From contig OX422208.1 of assembly GCA_949130495.1 (NCBI GenBank), forward strand, positions 401,381,885 to 401,445,884: 64,000 nucleotides of DNA, read 5' to 3'. Positions within the stretch are counted from its first letter, which is position 1, and the number at the start of each line of letters is the position of its first letter. This stretch comes from Sambucus nigra (taxonomy: Eukaryota; Streptophyta; Magnoliopsida; Dipsacales; Adoxaceae). This document shows, piece after piece, positions 1 through 11,760 of this stretch. The notes under the pieces were generated by a model. It searched no databases, had not been told where the DNA came from, and saw nothing but the letters and a program-made list of their open reading frames with translations. The position numbers and the translations under genes are program-made.

Positions 1-573
1 TTGGGTATATTATCATGAAGCTACACTAAAGTTACAATACACCTTATCACACAACATACACCAACTAAAGAACATATACTCCACTAAAAAAAACTAACTT
101 CGTTTCATTTCTCCTTCGTACAAAACAAGAGAAAAGAAACTCTCATGTGGTTGTTCATTAGTTTCCTTAATTATAAATAAATATAATAGAGAAATAGAAA
201 AGAATGTAAGAGAGAAACATAATATAATGTAAAAGAGAAGCATAAAAGTAAAGAGATGGTTTTGATTGTAATGAGAACTGAAGTTAACAATATGTATATT
301 ATATATAAAATAAAAATGTATACTTATTAAAATAAAAATATCAGTATGTTTTAAAGACAAAAGGTCCATGAGGTTATCATTCTCAACAAATTTGATTAAT
401 CTAAAAGGTGCATATTTATTTCTACTATCATGGAATGCGACTGTTATTTTTTTTGGATGACTTTAAGCTTATATGGTTGTAAAGTATGGATGACTTTAAG
501 CCATATTATCATTTTGGAATGATACTATAATTATGGAATCCATAATTGTTGATGTTAGGAGGCAGTAATTATG
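1..573. other. AT-rich DNA without a recognisable gene
   Basis: I see no coding similarity here. The only structure is a short direct repeat, GGATGACTTTAAGC, at 455-468 and 488-501, which looks like a local slippage duplication. Confidence 0.6.
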
Positions 574-639
574 TTACATATTTATTTTGATTGGATTGGA
601 TTTCATTAGATTGGATATTTTAATTGTTATTTTTTCCAT

Positions 640-824
640 GGCTAAATAATATAAACGGATATGGATATTATACGAATCTGAGGTATCCGAGCGGATACGA
701 ATATGAATAGTTGTTTTAACTATTCGGGCGGATACGAATACAAATATGGATAGTACATTCAGATAGATGATACGGATATGGAAAACATGGTATTCGATCC
801 GTATCCGTCCGTTTAACACCCCTA
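640..824 (-). mobile_element. hAT-like transposon terminus (fragment)
   Basis: The stretch is dense in ATCCGTATCC/GGATACGAAT subterminal motifs and ends at 824. Read on the minus strand it begins TAGGGGTGTTAAACGG, the style of Ac/hAT ends (C/TAGGG terminus followed by short repeated subterminal motifs). No matching left terminus or 8-bp duplication was found, and no transposase is present, so this is one end only. It abuts the gypsy remnant almost directly, suggesting that the element landed in, or rearranged with, that copy. A MITE of another superfamily is possible. Confidence 0.5.
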
Positions 825-837
825 CATGTGACAAAGC

Positions 838-930
838 AGGTGGTTAGAGTTTGTGAAGGACTATCAGTTTGCGATCAAGTATCATCTAGGGAAGGCGAAT
901 GTGGTAGCAGATTGTTTGAGACATAGATTG
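838..930 (+). pseudogene. Ty3/gypsy RNase H C-terminal fragment
   Basis: The translation reads RWLEFVKDYQFAIKYHLGKA followed by NVVADCLRHR. This matches the end of plant gypsy RNase H (the WxExLKDYDFxIxYHPGKxNVVADALSR pattern), with the last conserved Ala-Leu-Ser changed. The catalytic core upstream is missing, replaced by the hAT-like end. It lies upstream of, and in the same direction as, the integrase piece at 1015, so both come from one pol gene with a large deletion between them. Confidence 0.8.
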
Positions 931-1014
931 ATAGTGATTTTGGTTGCTTTGTGGGAAAAGCAATGGGATTACTTATCTACCTTGTGGGGGTGCAACTGAA
1001 TATGAGTAATTACG

Positions 1015-1790
1015 TTTCACCCTCGTACAGATAGTCAGACTGAGCGAGAATATTGGAAGATATGCTACAATATTTTTGTTGGATTTCAAAGGGAGATAAG
1101 ATCGTCACTAGCCACTCTAGAGTTTTCTTATAACAATATCCTTAGTAGACTATTGGTATAGAACCCTATGAGGTGTTATATGGATGATCATATTGTTAGC
1201 CGAGTTATTGGATGGAGGCGGGGGATAATAGGATGTTTATACTAGATTTCATTCAGGGCACCCATGAGAATATGGATCTCATTTGGGAGCATATAAAGAC
1301 TACCAAGAGTTGATTGAAGAGTTACACTAAAAAAAAGGAAGCATAAGTTGGAGTTTCAAGTGCTTCTAAAGGTCTCCTTAATGATGGGAGTTATAAAATT
1401 TATATCCATAGAAAAGTTAGCACCCATATACGTAAGTATGTTCATGATCATAAATAGGGTGGCCCTAGTGGCATATCATTTGGCCTTACCTAACAATCTC
1501 CAGAGAGTAGACAATGTCTTCCATGTGTTTATGTTGAGGAGGTTATTGAGGGATGAGTTTTCCTATCATCACATCGATGTCGAAGGGATTGGGTTCAAGC
1601 CAGATGTGAGCTATAAGAAGCGACTACAACACATTCTTTACCAGAGATAGTAGACTCTAGAATCGAAGGTTATTCCATTAGTTATAATCTAGTGGGGACA
1701 CCATAGTGAGGCCGAGTCTACTTGGGAAACAGAGTACAACATGAGGGTGAGGTATCCTAAGATCTTCGAGTTAAGTGTATAAAGTTGAAA
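1015..1790 (+). pseudogene. Ty3/gypsy (Tekay/Del-like) integrase C-terminus
   Basis: Segments in order: FHPRTDSQTER at 1015 (integrase FHPQTDGQTERVNQ block, containing the third catalytic acidic residue); LEDMLQ; LEFSYNN; IGIEPYEVLYG; then from about 1348 the C-terminal core with KVSLMMGV, VALVAYHLALPNNLQRVDNV and FHVFMLRRLLRD; and finally a chromodomain-like tail with SEAESTWETEYNMRVRYPKI. At least three frameshifts and several stops separate the blocks. The chromodomain-like tail followed directly by a long LTR fits the Tekay/Del chromovirus group. The protein would have inserted element DNA; this copy cannot. Confidence 0.85.
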
Positions 1791-1811
1791 TTCGCTAACG
1801 AAATTCCTTGT

Positions 1812-1826
1812 TTAAGTGGGAAGGAA
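1812..1826 (+). other. Polypurine tract of the Tekay-like element
   Basis: AAGTGGGAAGGAA immediately precedes the LTR start TGTAATATCTC at 1827. A purine run next to TG is the primer site for plus-strand synthesis in LTR retrotransposons. Confidence 0.65.
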
Positions 1827-2984
1827 TGTAATATCTCATAGTTTTTGTGCATTTATTTAAATTTTGTAATTAATTATTTATTTGTCTGTTATGACATGGG
1901 AGATGTCACTTAGTATATTTTTATATGTTTTACGTGAATTCACAACTTTAGAAAATAGACATTAAGTGACTTAGTATTATAGGTGACTTGGTTAGGGACT
2001 AGCTGTCAGGGTTTTCCTTATTTGCATTATTCCCTCGGTATCAGGTCCAAATGATAATGAATTAGTGCTCTATATGTTGAGTCGCATTTTAATAATCAAT
2101 AATTAAGTTTTAATTTAATTGACTCGTACCGGCTTATAATTTAACTTAATGACGTTTAGGAAGCTTATAAAGTCCATTTTGTACTTATAATAGTTGGATT
2201 TAAGTCTATTGGGATAGTGTATGACTTAGGCAAAGTTTTAGGCCATTTGGAACAAGTTTTGGACTTATTAGGTCGAGGCTAATATTAGACCTAGGCTTAA
2301 TATCATGGGAAACACTCTTATTATCCTTATTAAAAAAACACAAAACACTTATAATGGATTTGAGAAAACCCTAGAGTCTAAGGAGATGAGGCACATAAAG
2401 GATTGAAGGAGATTTAGAGGTTTGAGACTTTCATTCATCAATCGATCTAAGGCAAGTGTACATCGATTAAGAGTTTAATTGGAATTGTATTTTTATAGTA
2501 GTGGTCATTTTAATATCGATTAAAACTTTTTCAATCTGATTTAATCATGTAAAAACCTATTTTGTAATTCGATTGAATTATATATTTAGTCTTAATTATA
2601 TTAATTAACTTTAGTGGTTTAATTATTAATCCCTTCAATTTAAGCATGAATTTATATAATCTGGTCATAATAGTGTAACTTTGAATCATATCATTGATAA
2701 TCTATGAAAACCCTCATGTTAAATCTCTAATTGAATACAATCTAAAATGATTTTGATAGGATTATAAACTAAGGGTTCTAAAACTCATAATCTGAATTTG
2801 ATACGTGAATTATTGTTATAATCACCCAAATCTTGTTGATTTAGGTTAGTATTGTTATTAACATCATATACTTAAAAGAGGATGGGAATTATACTCTTTA
2901 AAGGCTTAAAATCTATGCTGTGGGTTGTTAATGGTCGTCTTCAGGAATTAGATAAGAAGGCTTCTGCATAGATCTTGTTCAAAT

Positions 2985-3135
2985 GAGATTCAGATTTTGT
3001 TTGAATGAGATATGGAGGTTTTCTCGAACAAGTTTGGTTTTCGTTTGAACGAGATAGGCTTTTCGATGTAACGAGTTGGGTTTTGGTTTTTTTCATTCGA
3101 ACGAGTTAGGGATTATGTTCGAATGACTTTGAGGA
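2985..3135 (+). repeat. Array of TTCGAACGA-type motifs in the LTR
   Basis: Degenerate copies of a self-complementary motif recur every 25-35 bases: GTTCAAATGAGA, GTTTGAATGAGA, CTCGAACAAG, CGTTTGAACGAGA, ATTCGAACGAG and GTTCGAATGAC. The same motif family recurs at 57,060, 60,290 and 63,400. Confidence 0.6.
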
Positions 3136-3808
3136 AGTTTGGTAATTTATTCTTAATTAATTTAAGGCATTTAATTGAAGATCTATGATACTTTTCTTAA
3201 TCATTTAGTATACTATATTCCTCTATATTTTATTTATGTGCAAGCATACCATGGTGTGGGCATATATGATGTTGACCATGTTGGTACCCTGGTGATAGCG
3301 ACAGGCTTACTTTGGTCCTTTTACCCCGATCTTACGGTTAATGTACCGGTGACCCAAGCGAGGGTAATGGGGGGTTGTATTATGTAGCCTTGGGTTGGAA
3401 GCCTTCAAATAGATGGAAATTCATTGTTATTACATATTGCTAATTGTTTTAGGTTATAAGACCGGTACAACCTATAAATATACTTAGTAACGAGTGATCC
3501 CTAAAAGTAGTAGGGATGGGCCTTCGTGCTTTTATGTGCGTCCTTGTGCATAACCCATTTATTTCGATGTGAGTGGGGACATACTCATTTGGATATTAGA
3601 TTATCTGACTCTACTTCTTTTACTGTGATTATATGTGCAATGTGTATTTGAGTTATAAGATTAGGAAACCATATTAACTACAAAGAAATGAGAAAGAGTT
3701 ATATATCATTGGGTTCATTTGGGTTTTGAATTAGACATGCATATGATATTGATGTGGTTTGGGTTGGGTTGGGTTAATTTAATAACAACTAAATTATGAG
3801 AGGAAGTT

Positions 3809-3810
<2 letters not shown>

Positions 3811-3898
<88 letters not shown>

Positions 3899-3907
3899 TT
3901 ATTATTG
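3811..3907. repeat. (ATT)n microsatellite
   Basis: About 97 bases of ATT repeats with one T-run interruption near 3887, lying inside the LTR. Any long asparagine ORF here is an artefact of the repeat. Confidence 0.95.
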
Positions 3908-4279
3908 TTGTTGTGGCCCAACTTTGTTAAAATTATTACTCTTTGCAGACTTTCTAGGGTTAATCCTATTTGTGGGATCTATTTTCGGTCCTAGGTAGCA
4001 GCAACCGCCACAATTGTGATTTCCTTAATTCATTCTTAGTCATTGCTTCAAGATTTAGGGTGCAGGTGTCGAGTTTGTGTGATAATTTCAATTTATTGCA
4101 TTTCACTTCAGTACTTATTGATCGGATTAGTTTTTTGAGTTCATTTTAATTATGTTGTACTATTATTATTATTTTTATTTACTTTGTTCATGCTTAAAAT
4201 ATTACTAAGTGGTTTTTTACTATTGTGATTTTTGTAATAAACCTGATCAATCTATTTATGGATTTTACGGGGTCTCACA

Positions 4280-5252
4280 ACAAAAAATTTGACATATCAC
4301 AACGTCGAATTCAGGTATTTGGTCGCTCAGTTTCTTATGTTTCCTAGAGATATGGAGGCTTTGAGAAGATTTAATTTCGAGCACCTTCATAAGGTAGGGT
4401 TTTGCCACAATGTTTTTGGCATGCCTTATCTTACTATGACTTTTGCACAAATCCGATATTTCTCAAAATACTAACTCTTGCTTTTGCCTTGCTTTTTTTA
4501 GGCCATGCAAGTTAAGCATGAAATGGATACTAAGGATGATCAACTGATGAGAAGGAATGATAATCTTCATGATCAAGCCAATATCACAAATAATACAATT
4601 TCCAATAAGCCCCAATAGGTGGTCGATCTAGAGATCATGCTAAAAGAGGAAACGACTTGAAAGGACAAGGCAGTGGAGGAGGTTGAACACATCTAGCTAG
4701 AGTTAGGTAAGGATGACACCAACACCCTTAGGAAATAGTTTGCCCAAAAAATGATTTTGCAAAGGCAAAGAAAGTTCTTAGGTCTTAAATGTAGGTCGAC
4801 CTTGAAAAGGCCTGTGAGGAGGGATTTAAGGCAGCAATACAAGAAGTTGCTTCACAATTGGACTATCATGAGTTTGTTTCTTTCAACATCGGGTGTATTT
4901 CTAATCTTCACTTGGGCAATTTCCTGGAAAGATAGAGAAACATGGCATATGATAAGCATATACTTCCTTGGCACCAGTTTAAGAGGTCAAGCAAGAGAAC
5001 CTGTTGCTCTTGCTAATGTGGTCAGTTGAGAAGAAAACCCTACCACTAACCAAGGGTATATTACTATTACAAATTAGGGGGGAGGTCACCCCTAACTTCC
5101 TTAGTTTTTACTCCTCCCATTTTATTTTTCCTTTTGTATACCGTATGGTCATTTATTTTGTACGCCTTGTACTATCATCTTATTATGAAAGTATGTTTAT
5201 TCTTCCATTATTGTTGTCTTGTTTATTTTTTTTCATCTTAATATCTCCATAA
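4280..5252 (+). pseudogene. 3' end of antisense accessory gene of element F
   Basis: On the plus strand, opposite to the gypsy pol that follows, decayed exon-like pieces can be read. A segment includes FNFEHLHKVGFCHNVFG (about 4370-4420). An intron-like stretch ends TTTTTTTAG at 4501, and an exon begins AMQVKHEMDTKDDQLM with charged, coiled-coil composition. From 4795 the reading is VDLEKACEEGFKAAIQEVAS followed by LDYHEFVSFNIG. Coiled-coil tails of this kind close the plant-mobile-domain accessory genes found antisense in Tat-type retrotransposons, and a fuller copy sits in element B at 18,862-22,758. The N-terminal half is missing, cut by the LTR ending at 4279. The assignment rests on layout and style, not on an alignment. 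Confidence 0.5.
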
Positions 5253-5304
5253 TCTTCACAACTGTTATAACCATGACTTTGCAAGTTAATATCTTAATTA
5301 CATT

Positions 5305-5547
5305 TTCTTGTTTGTTAGATAAGTTATGGTCTGTGACTGACTCAATTGGCTTCCAAAATTTTAATAAAAAAATTGACCGAATAACCGTCAATTGAGTTCT
5401 TTAAGTTAATGTTCTTATTTAACTTAATTGGTAGTTAGTGGAATTATGGTATGTGACCAAGTCAACTAATTTTTATGATTTTAATAAAACGTTTAACTGA
5501 TTAACAAATCAATTAAGGTCTTTAAGTTATAATTCTTATTTAACTTA
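5305..5547. repeat. Tandem duplication, about 121-bp period
   Basis: Two diverged units follow each other. Both contain TTATGGTxTGTGAC, a run ATTTTAATAAAA, then CAATTxAGxTCTTTAAGTTA, and end TTCTTATTTAACTTA (5411-5425 and 5533-5547). The offset is 120-122 bases. Confidence 0.75.
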
Positions 5548-5970
5548 TGTCTTTCAAGGCCTCGATTTGATCCGAATCGACTTCAATCCCTTTTTAAGTA
5601 ATTAAATATCCCAGGAATTTTCTAGAGCTAACTTCAGAGACACACTTGGAGGCATTTAACTTCATCACATATTCTCTAAGGATCTTAATGGTGTTTAAAA
5701 TATCTCGGATGTGATCGGTCCCCTTTCTTCTACTGATAAGCATATCATCAATCTAGACCTCCATAGTTGATCTAATCTACTTCTTGAACATCTTAGTTAC
5801 TAGGTTCCTTTGTCATTCTTCAGATCGAATGGAATAATTTTGTAGAAGTAAAGTTTTAATATCATGATGAACGAGATATTCTCTTGATCTAGAAATAACA
5901 TAGGTATCTAATAGTAGCTAGAGTAGGCATCCATAAAACTCATTCATTGACGTCCTGCTTTCAAATCGAT
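5548..5970 (-). pseudogene. Gypsy reverse transcriptase, C-terminal half (element F)
   Basis: On the minus strand the reading runs AGRQ*MSFMDAYSSYY*IPM, then FYKIIPF, then KMFKK*IRSTMEV*IDDMLI, then LNTIKILREYVMKLNASKC and SSRKFLGYLIT*KGIEVDSD. These are the MSFMDAYSGYNQI, catalytic YVDD (here *IDD) and LNPxKCxFGVxSGKFLGFxVxxRGIE blocks of Tat/Athila reverse transcriptase. Stops and frameshifts break it. It continues, across the insert, the part at 9440-9640: KASLKETSLSPRL there and IDLKAGR here fit one KACPKDSFPLPRIDQLVDATAG stretch. Confidence 0.85.
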
Positions 5971-5975
5971 AGTCT

Positions 5976-7375
5976 CATAAGAGTATTCACCTACTCATAT
6001 GTGTCCTCATTGGTAATTTTATTATTTCGATTTCCAAAACACTTTAGGTTCTTTATTTTACCTCTCTGGAAAACTTCATCAAAGTTCAATATCTTGAAGA
6101 AAAGTGTATCATATTTATGACTAATTGATCACACTTTGGATGAAAGGTAAAAGTTGGAAAAGCCCTACACTCATGTCACTAGTTTTTATAAAATTTACGA
6201 ATAATGGGAAAAATTTTCTTGTTTGTAAAAATAGTATTTTTTCCGTTTGATTTTTCTTATTTCAAAAAACTTTGAAATCTTAGTATATAATAAAAATTGA
6301 TCAAATATTTTTAGGTTCCTTACAATGATGGTTTATAAGCTTCTCTCAGTAAAATCCATAGAAGAGTTCGCGAGAAGCATCGCTGATGTATTGTCAAAAT
6401 GAAGGCCTTGCTGCAGTAAAGTATTCTTTCACTAGTCACCTGAACTCTTTAAGTCTTTAAAAAAATTCCTGGTCAGAAGCACTTCTTATCTCGCCGCAAC
6501 ATAACTCTAACAAAGATTTTCTTCGCTATAATAGTGCACTCATCCAAGTCACCTAAGTGAGAACTTTATTCCGGGGGGTCTTTGGAAGATCTTTTTGGTT
6601 TGTGTGTATAAAGTCAATTTTTCTGTTCTGATTGGACATTAAATCCCCCAACAACTCTCTCACACAAGATTTGTGTGGGAGATGTGACATTGTATCTTAC
6701 CTTGGTAATGGGTAAACCCATTTGTGTGTGTTTTTTCCAATAAAACCATTATTGCTCTTCATTTAAATATATCTCTCAAACCTTTTAAGAGAAAAATACC
6801 AAGAGAGCTTTTGTGTATTCTTCATCGTCTTCTTTTCTAAGAAGATGATAATAGATCTTTGAAAAAGAGGGAATCTAAAATCTAAATCTAGTTCATCTTT
6901 TTTCTTCTTCTATTCTTTACATATAATCACGTTTATTTCTTAAGGTTGATTAATATTAAAGAAGACAAAAATTTTACCAAGAGAACCTTTAAAAAATCAC
7001 ATTGTTTCATACACTTTAGGGATATTCTCCCAATAAGAGTATTGTGATCTTTGTGGCTTTTTTGGGTTCTAAACACTTGAGAACTCCAATAGTCTGAAGA
7101 CGACGACTTGTGCAACATTATTAATGTGCGTCAATACATGAGATATGTTAAGAACTTTTATCAGTGTATATAAATCTTTTGATTGCTACGGATTAGTGGA
7201 AAAAGTGTGAGGTGTGCAGAATGAGTGTTAATCGTTCATCCACTCGATAAGTATTTACCAAGTTTTTAGTGAGATTGTTATATTGGATCAAGGTTTTTTC
7301 TCGTTAGTGGGTTTTTCTCCTTATATATTGGGTCTTGCGATTATTTTACTTTTTCCTCTAAATATGATTGCTACA
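5976..7375 (+). repeat. Direct repeat copy 1 (candidate 5' LTR)
   Basis: The stretch is similar along its length to 7899-9294. It shares ATAAGAGTATTCxxxTACTCA at the left edge, CATGACTCATTGATCACACT-like text at about 6115/8040, the CCAATAAAA signal at 6737/8660, TCCCAATAAGAGTATTGT at 7030/8943, and GGTTTTTCTCCTxxTATAT near the right edge. It ends ...GATTGCTACA. The orientation (+) follows the AATAAAA and is tentative. No coding similarity is seen. Confidence 0.7.
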
Positions 7376-7898
<523 letters not shown>

Positions 7899-9294
7899 TG
7901 TAAGAGTATTCAAATACTCATTTTTTCCCTTATAGGTAGGTTACTTATCACGATTTTCAAAACACATTAAGTTGTTTATTCACCTCTCTCGAAAGCTTCA
8001 AATAAGTTCAAGATCTTGAAGTCAATTTTATCACCCTCATGACTCATTGATCACACTTTGGCTGAAAGGTAAAAGTTGAAGAAGACCTAGACTCAAGTCC
8101 TTTATTTTTACCAAACTTTTAAATCATGGTAAAAACTTTTGTGTGCGTAAAATATGTGTTGTTGACCTTTTATTTTTCTTATTTCAAAAACCACTGAAAT
8201 GTTTGAAAATAAGAAAATTTGGACAAAGCTCTATAGCTTCACTGCAGCAAAGGGTAGAGATCTGATAATCTTCTCTCGGTAACATATATGTAAGAGTTTG
8301 TGAGTAGAATCATTGTTTCATCGTCACAGTGAAGGCCTCATTGAAATGAAGCATTGCTTTTCTAATCACCTAAACTCTTAAAGTCCATTTATAAATCCGT
8401 GGTCAGCAACTCATATTTTTTTCCATAAGATCACTCTAGCAAATCTTTTCTTCACTACATCAATCCTATAGGTGAACATACCTGAGTGCGAATATTATTT
8501 GAGGTTCTTTCTAAAATAATCTTTTTTTGTGTGTATAAAGTAATATTTGACTTCTTATTGGACATTAGAGCCCCTAAGAACTTTCTCACACATGTTGTGT
8601 AAGACATATGACTTTGTAGCTTACATTGGTAATGGGTAAATCCATTTGTGTGTTTTCTTCCAATAAAAGCTACTCTTCATTTCAAAATATCTATCAAAAT
8701 TTTCAAGAGAAAATACAATGAGGTATTTTTTTATTCTTCATCTTATTCCTTTCTAAGAAGGTAATAAAATACATTTAAAAGAGGGAATATAGAATCTAAA
8801 TCTATTTCATCTTTTTTCTACTTCTCTTCTTTGCATTTAATCACCTCTCTTTATTGAGGTTGATTAATACCAAATAAGGTAAATATTTTACGAAGGGAGC
8901 CTTTACAAAAATCACCTTATTTCATACACTTAAGGGATTTTGTCCCAATAAGAGTATTGTAATTTTTGTCTCTTTTTCAGGATCTAAACACTTATGAATT
9001 CTAAAATTTTGAATATTAAGGCTTGTGCAACATTGTTAACTTCTGTCAAGACATAAGAGATATTGAGAACTTCTATCGACATATAAATATCTCCATCTTG
9101 CTATGAATCAGTAGAAAATTGTGAGGTTTGAGTTAGCACAAATGAAGTGTTATCCGTTATCCCTCTTTGTAAGTCTTTAACAAGTTTTTAGTTCGATTGT
9201 TTCATTGGCTCAAACTTTTTACCGGTAGTTGGTTTTTCTCCTAGTATATTTGGTGTTTTGTTTATATTTGCCTTTTCCACATATATTATCACAC
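7899..9294 (+). repeat. Direct repeat copy 2 (candidate 3' LTR)
   Basis: Starts TGTAAGAGTATTCAAATACT and ends near ATTATCACACA; it pairs with 5976-7375. The copies are visibly diverged by many substitutions and small indels, so an insertion would be old. A residual 120 bases (9295-9416) lie between this end and the resumption of RT similarity. Confidence 0.7.
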
Positions 9295-9439
9295 ATATGA
9301 TTAAACAGATTAAAACATAGTTTAGTTGATAAAACTTTGGTGAATATGGTAACATGGACATTTAGGTGTGGTAAAATAAATTTTGGTGGGTCTCCAATTT
9401 GGTAGGCAATATGCACTTTCAGATATGATCAATCTTGGG

Positions 9440-9640
9440 GAGAGGGAAGTTTCTTTTAGGGATGCCTTATTGGGATCCATAAAGTTGATGCCCTCCACTT
9501 TCCATATTTTTTTACTAAAGCTGTATTAGAGATCTGGACCTCCTTGATGAATCCAAATCAAAGAAGGTTCTCAATTTCACTCTTCACCGCTTTATCATTT
9601 TTTAGGGGTTGAATTTCTTAGCTTCTTCTTGACATGTGGA
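9440..9640 (-). pseudogene. Gypsy reverse transcriptase, N-terminal part (element F)
   Basis: The minus-strand reading includes FGFIKEVQISN, ALVKKYGKWRAST and KASLKETSLSPRL. These are the LLKAGFIREVxYPxWLANxVLVKKxNGKWRxCVDYTDLNKACPKDSFPLPRID blocks at the start of Tat-type reverse transcriptase. Frameshifts are present. The domain resumes at 5970 beyond the inserted repeats. Confidence 0.8.
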
Positions 9641-10480
9641 CGACATGCAGTTAGTGGCAAAAGATACCTAGATCAATTCTAAAAGATTATAAGGTTTCCA
9701 GGAGAATAACTCGGCATTCATTTTGAAAAAGTGAATGATGTACTCTGCCTCATCTTACGCTAATTCGAAATTGATCGTAAAGGTTTTTTGGCAGAGATGA
9801 GTCTAACGGAATGGTTATAAGTTCCTCCATTACTCATTTGGCAAGGCCTAGTGCAGTCTTGTCTACCCTTGGTTATGGTCCTTTTGATTGTTATTTGGGC
9901 TAGTCATCATCTTGAATTTCTTAGGCTGTGCCCGCTTAGCTTTGATGGTGGTCGGATCTCCTCTCACTTTGTTGATTCCTTGATCATTCACAAGATTGAG
10001 ATTTCAATAGAGTAAAGATGGTACAACCCTCATAGTGTGGAGCTAACTTCTTTCGAGAATGGAATTATAAGGTGAATCTAACTACATCATGTGAAATCCA
10101 ATCTCGCAATTGACATGGCCTACCTTGACTAATAGCTTGATCGTCCCTAATGGAGTCTCCACATCTTTGTTGAAGTCGTTCAGAGGACCCACTTTGGTGT
10201 CCAAATTCTAGACCTTGTACCTAAGTTCGATTAACAAGTTCATATACATAATCTCTAAAGAAATTCCTAGATCGATCAGTATCTTATTTTCATAAAAGAT
10301 TCGCCACCCGAATAATTAGGATCAAGGAATATTTATGGGGCATATTAATGCCGACCAAATAATCATTAGTGAAGGTGATATAACGATTAATATTAATATC
10401 CTTACACTTGCATTCGGTGAGTACGGGCTTTGAGATCTCTACGTGTAAAGTCTCATGTACGCACGCTGCAATCTTCACTA
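9641..10480 (-). pseudogene. Gypsy protease and linker (element F)
   Basis: Minus-strand segments: ILIDLGISLEIMYMNLL (the protease ILIDxGSSxDIxYxxxF block, with the catalytic DSG/DTG read as DLG); ETPLGTIKLLVKVGHV; LDSPYNSILERS*LHTMRVV (DxPYNAILGRPxLHxxRAV); and later FFKMNAELFSWKPYN (the FRxNADVFAWSxxDMPGI leader of RT). The order is right for a gypsy pol. Many stops and frameshifts are present. Confidence 0.8.
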
Positions 10481-10559
10481 TTTCTCTTAGCTTATTTCCT
10501 TTTCATTGAGAAAGATCTATGTAACAATTCATTATTAAATCATTCCAGCAGGTGGAAAG

Positions 10560-10900
10560 TCATCGTCCTCATCCTTCTGTATAACATTAACCCGTATTCA
10601 TAATTTTATCTTGGTTACGTCAATGTACCAGCATGTATAAGGTCTTTTACGTGTCACTTTAAGATCTTACAAATCTCTGTTTGATGACCATGGTCTTGGT
10701 GATAAGTTCACCTGAGATTGACGTCCCTATCATTTGGATCATTGGGCATATTTGGTGGCTTCTTGAAGAATGGTTTATCCTTCATGTGAGGGAGTTACTT
10801 TTATATTGGTTCCTTAAAGAAAGGATCTACTTCTTTGAAGGCACTCTGAATTTTTTTTTAGCGTTTTATCGTCCCTTTGAGGAATCAGTTTGCATTTATA
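10560..10900 (-). pseudogene. Gypsy gag C-terminal region (element F)
   Basis: The minus strand reads DHGHQTEICKILK*HVKDLI followed by HAGTLT (about 10,690-10,615), matching the YHxDHGHxTEDCxxLKxxIEELIRxGxL segment behind the gag of Tat/Athila elements. The rest of gag is unrecognisable. Confidence 0.65.
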
Positions 10901-10914
10901 CGGGACGCCTTCAA

Positions 10915-11760
10915 GAGGATGGATGCTTAGATAACCAACATGTATGATCATATTGACTTTCGTCTCGATCATTTTGACTTTTGTCTCTAGTGTGAATAAT
11001 AATATTTCTATGAATTGATATAATTTTAGAGTTACTAGACGTGTCCCTAATTTTCCTGCATCTACACCTGCACCAGCTGCCAACGATATGAGGATTACAA
11101 TGATGATGATGATGAAATAGTCGATGAATGGATCAAGGAGTATTAGATATTTTTTATTGTATCTCGTTTTGATGAGACATTTATATACTATTCTATCGAT
11201 GCATTTGGTATTCTAGATATTTTGTTTTATTACTGGTATTCTATTTTGGATTATCTTATATGTGATACATTGGATCTTTCTACAGATTTTCAGGTTATCC
11301 GTTTTATTTTAAGCGTTATCATTCCTATATCCATTGCTCTTGTGATCTATTTTAGTTAAAAGATTTATATCACTTATTCTGATCCACATGTTTTTATTCT
11401 TGATATGTCCTATCTAATAGTTTCTTACTTGAGATTCAGATCTTATACATCACTTGTTATTATATTCACATGTTCACATGATCTTATAGATGCATTGGTC
11501 TTGTAAATTACTCATAGCCATGATAATTTTTATTGAGTACCTTCATTACATTATTGGTTGTATTCCATGTTTCTTAGCTTTTTCTTTGTTACTGTTTCTT
11601 ATACACTGTGAGTTCTGTTTTCTTCCCTATAATATACCCATTATCTAGATCTTCCTACCTCTCTTTGACTTTTTGTGTCAAAAAGAGGGAAAACGTCAAA
11701 GACAAGGGGAGTTTCCTTTTGCTCTTTTATTGGCAGACTCACATAGAATAAGATTGAATG
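10915..11760 (+). pseudogene. Possible Sirevirus env-like tail and spacer
   Basis: On the plus strand a phrase MYDHIDFRLDHFDF (from about 10,940), then PASTPAPAAND (about 11,060) and DYNDDDDEIVDEWIKEY before a stop near 11,143, recall the coiled, Ser/Thr/Pro and acidic C-termini of Sirevirus env-like ORFs. A pyrimidine-rich stretch and CAAAAAGAGGGAAAACG at about 11,678 resemble the CAAAAAGGGGGAGAA spacer seen near 61,130 (minus strand). Assignment by style only. Confidence 0.35.

Larger units (their letters stand above)
1827..4279 (+). repeat. 3' LTR, Tekay/Del-like Ty3/gypsy
   Basis: The repeat starts TGTAATATCTCATAG just after the polypurine tract and ends GGGGTCTCACA at 4279. The reverse complement of the end (TGTGAGACCCCG) mirrors the start, the short terminal inverted repeat expected of an LTR with TG...CA ends. 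The 2.45 kb length suits this lineage. Inside are an array of TTCGAACGA-type motifs (2985-3135) and an ATT microsatellite. No 5' LTR lies in the window, so the left half was lost or lies outside it. The LTR is embedded in the antisense accessory gene of element F, which continues at 4280. Confidence 0.75.

Noticed and set aside
3715..3921. Open frame of consecutive asparagines
   Set aside because: It is the ATT microsatellite read in frame; there is no start context or domain.
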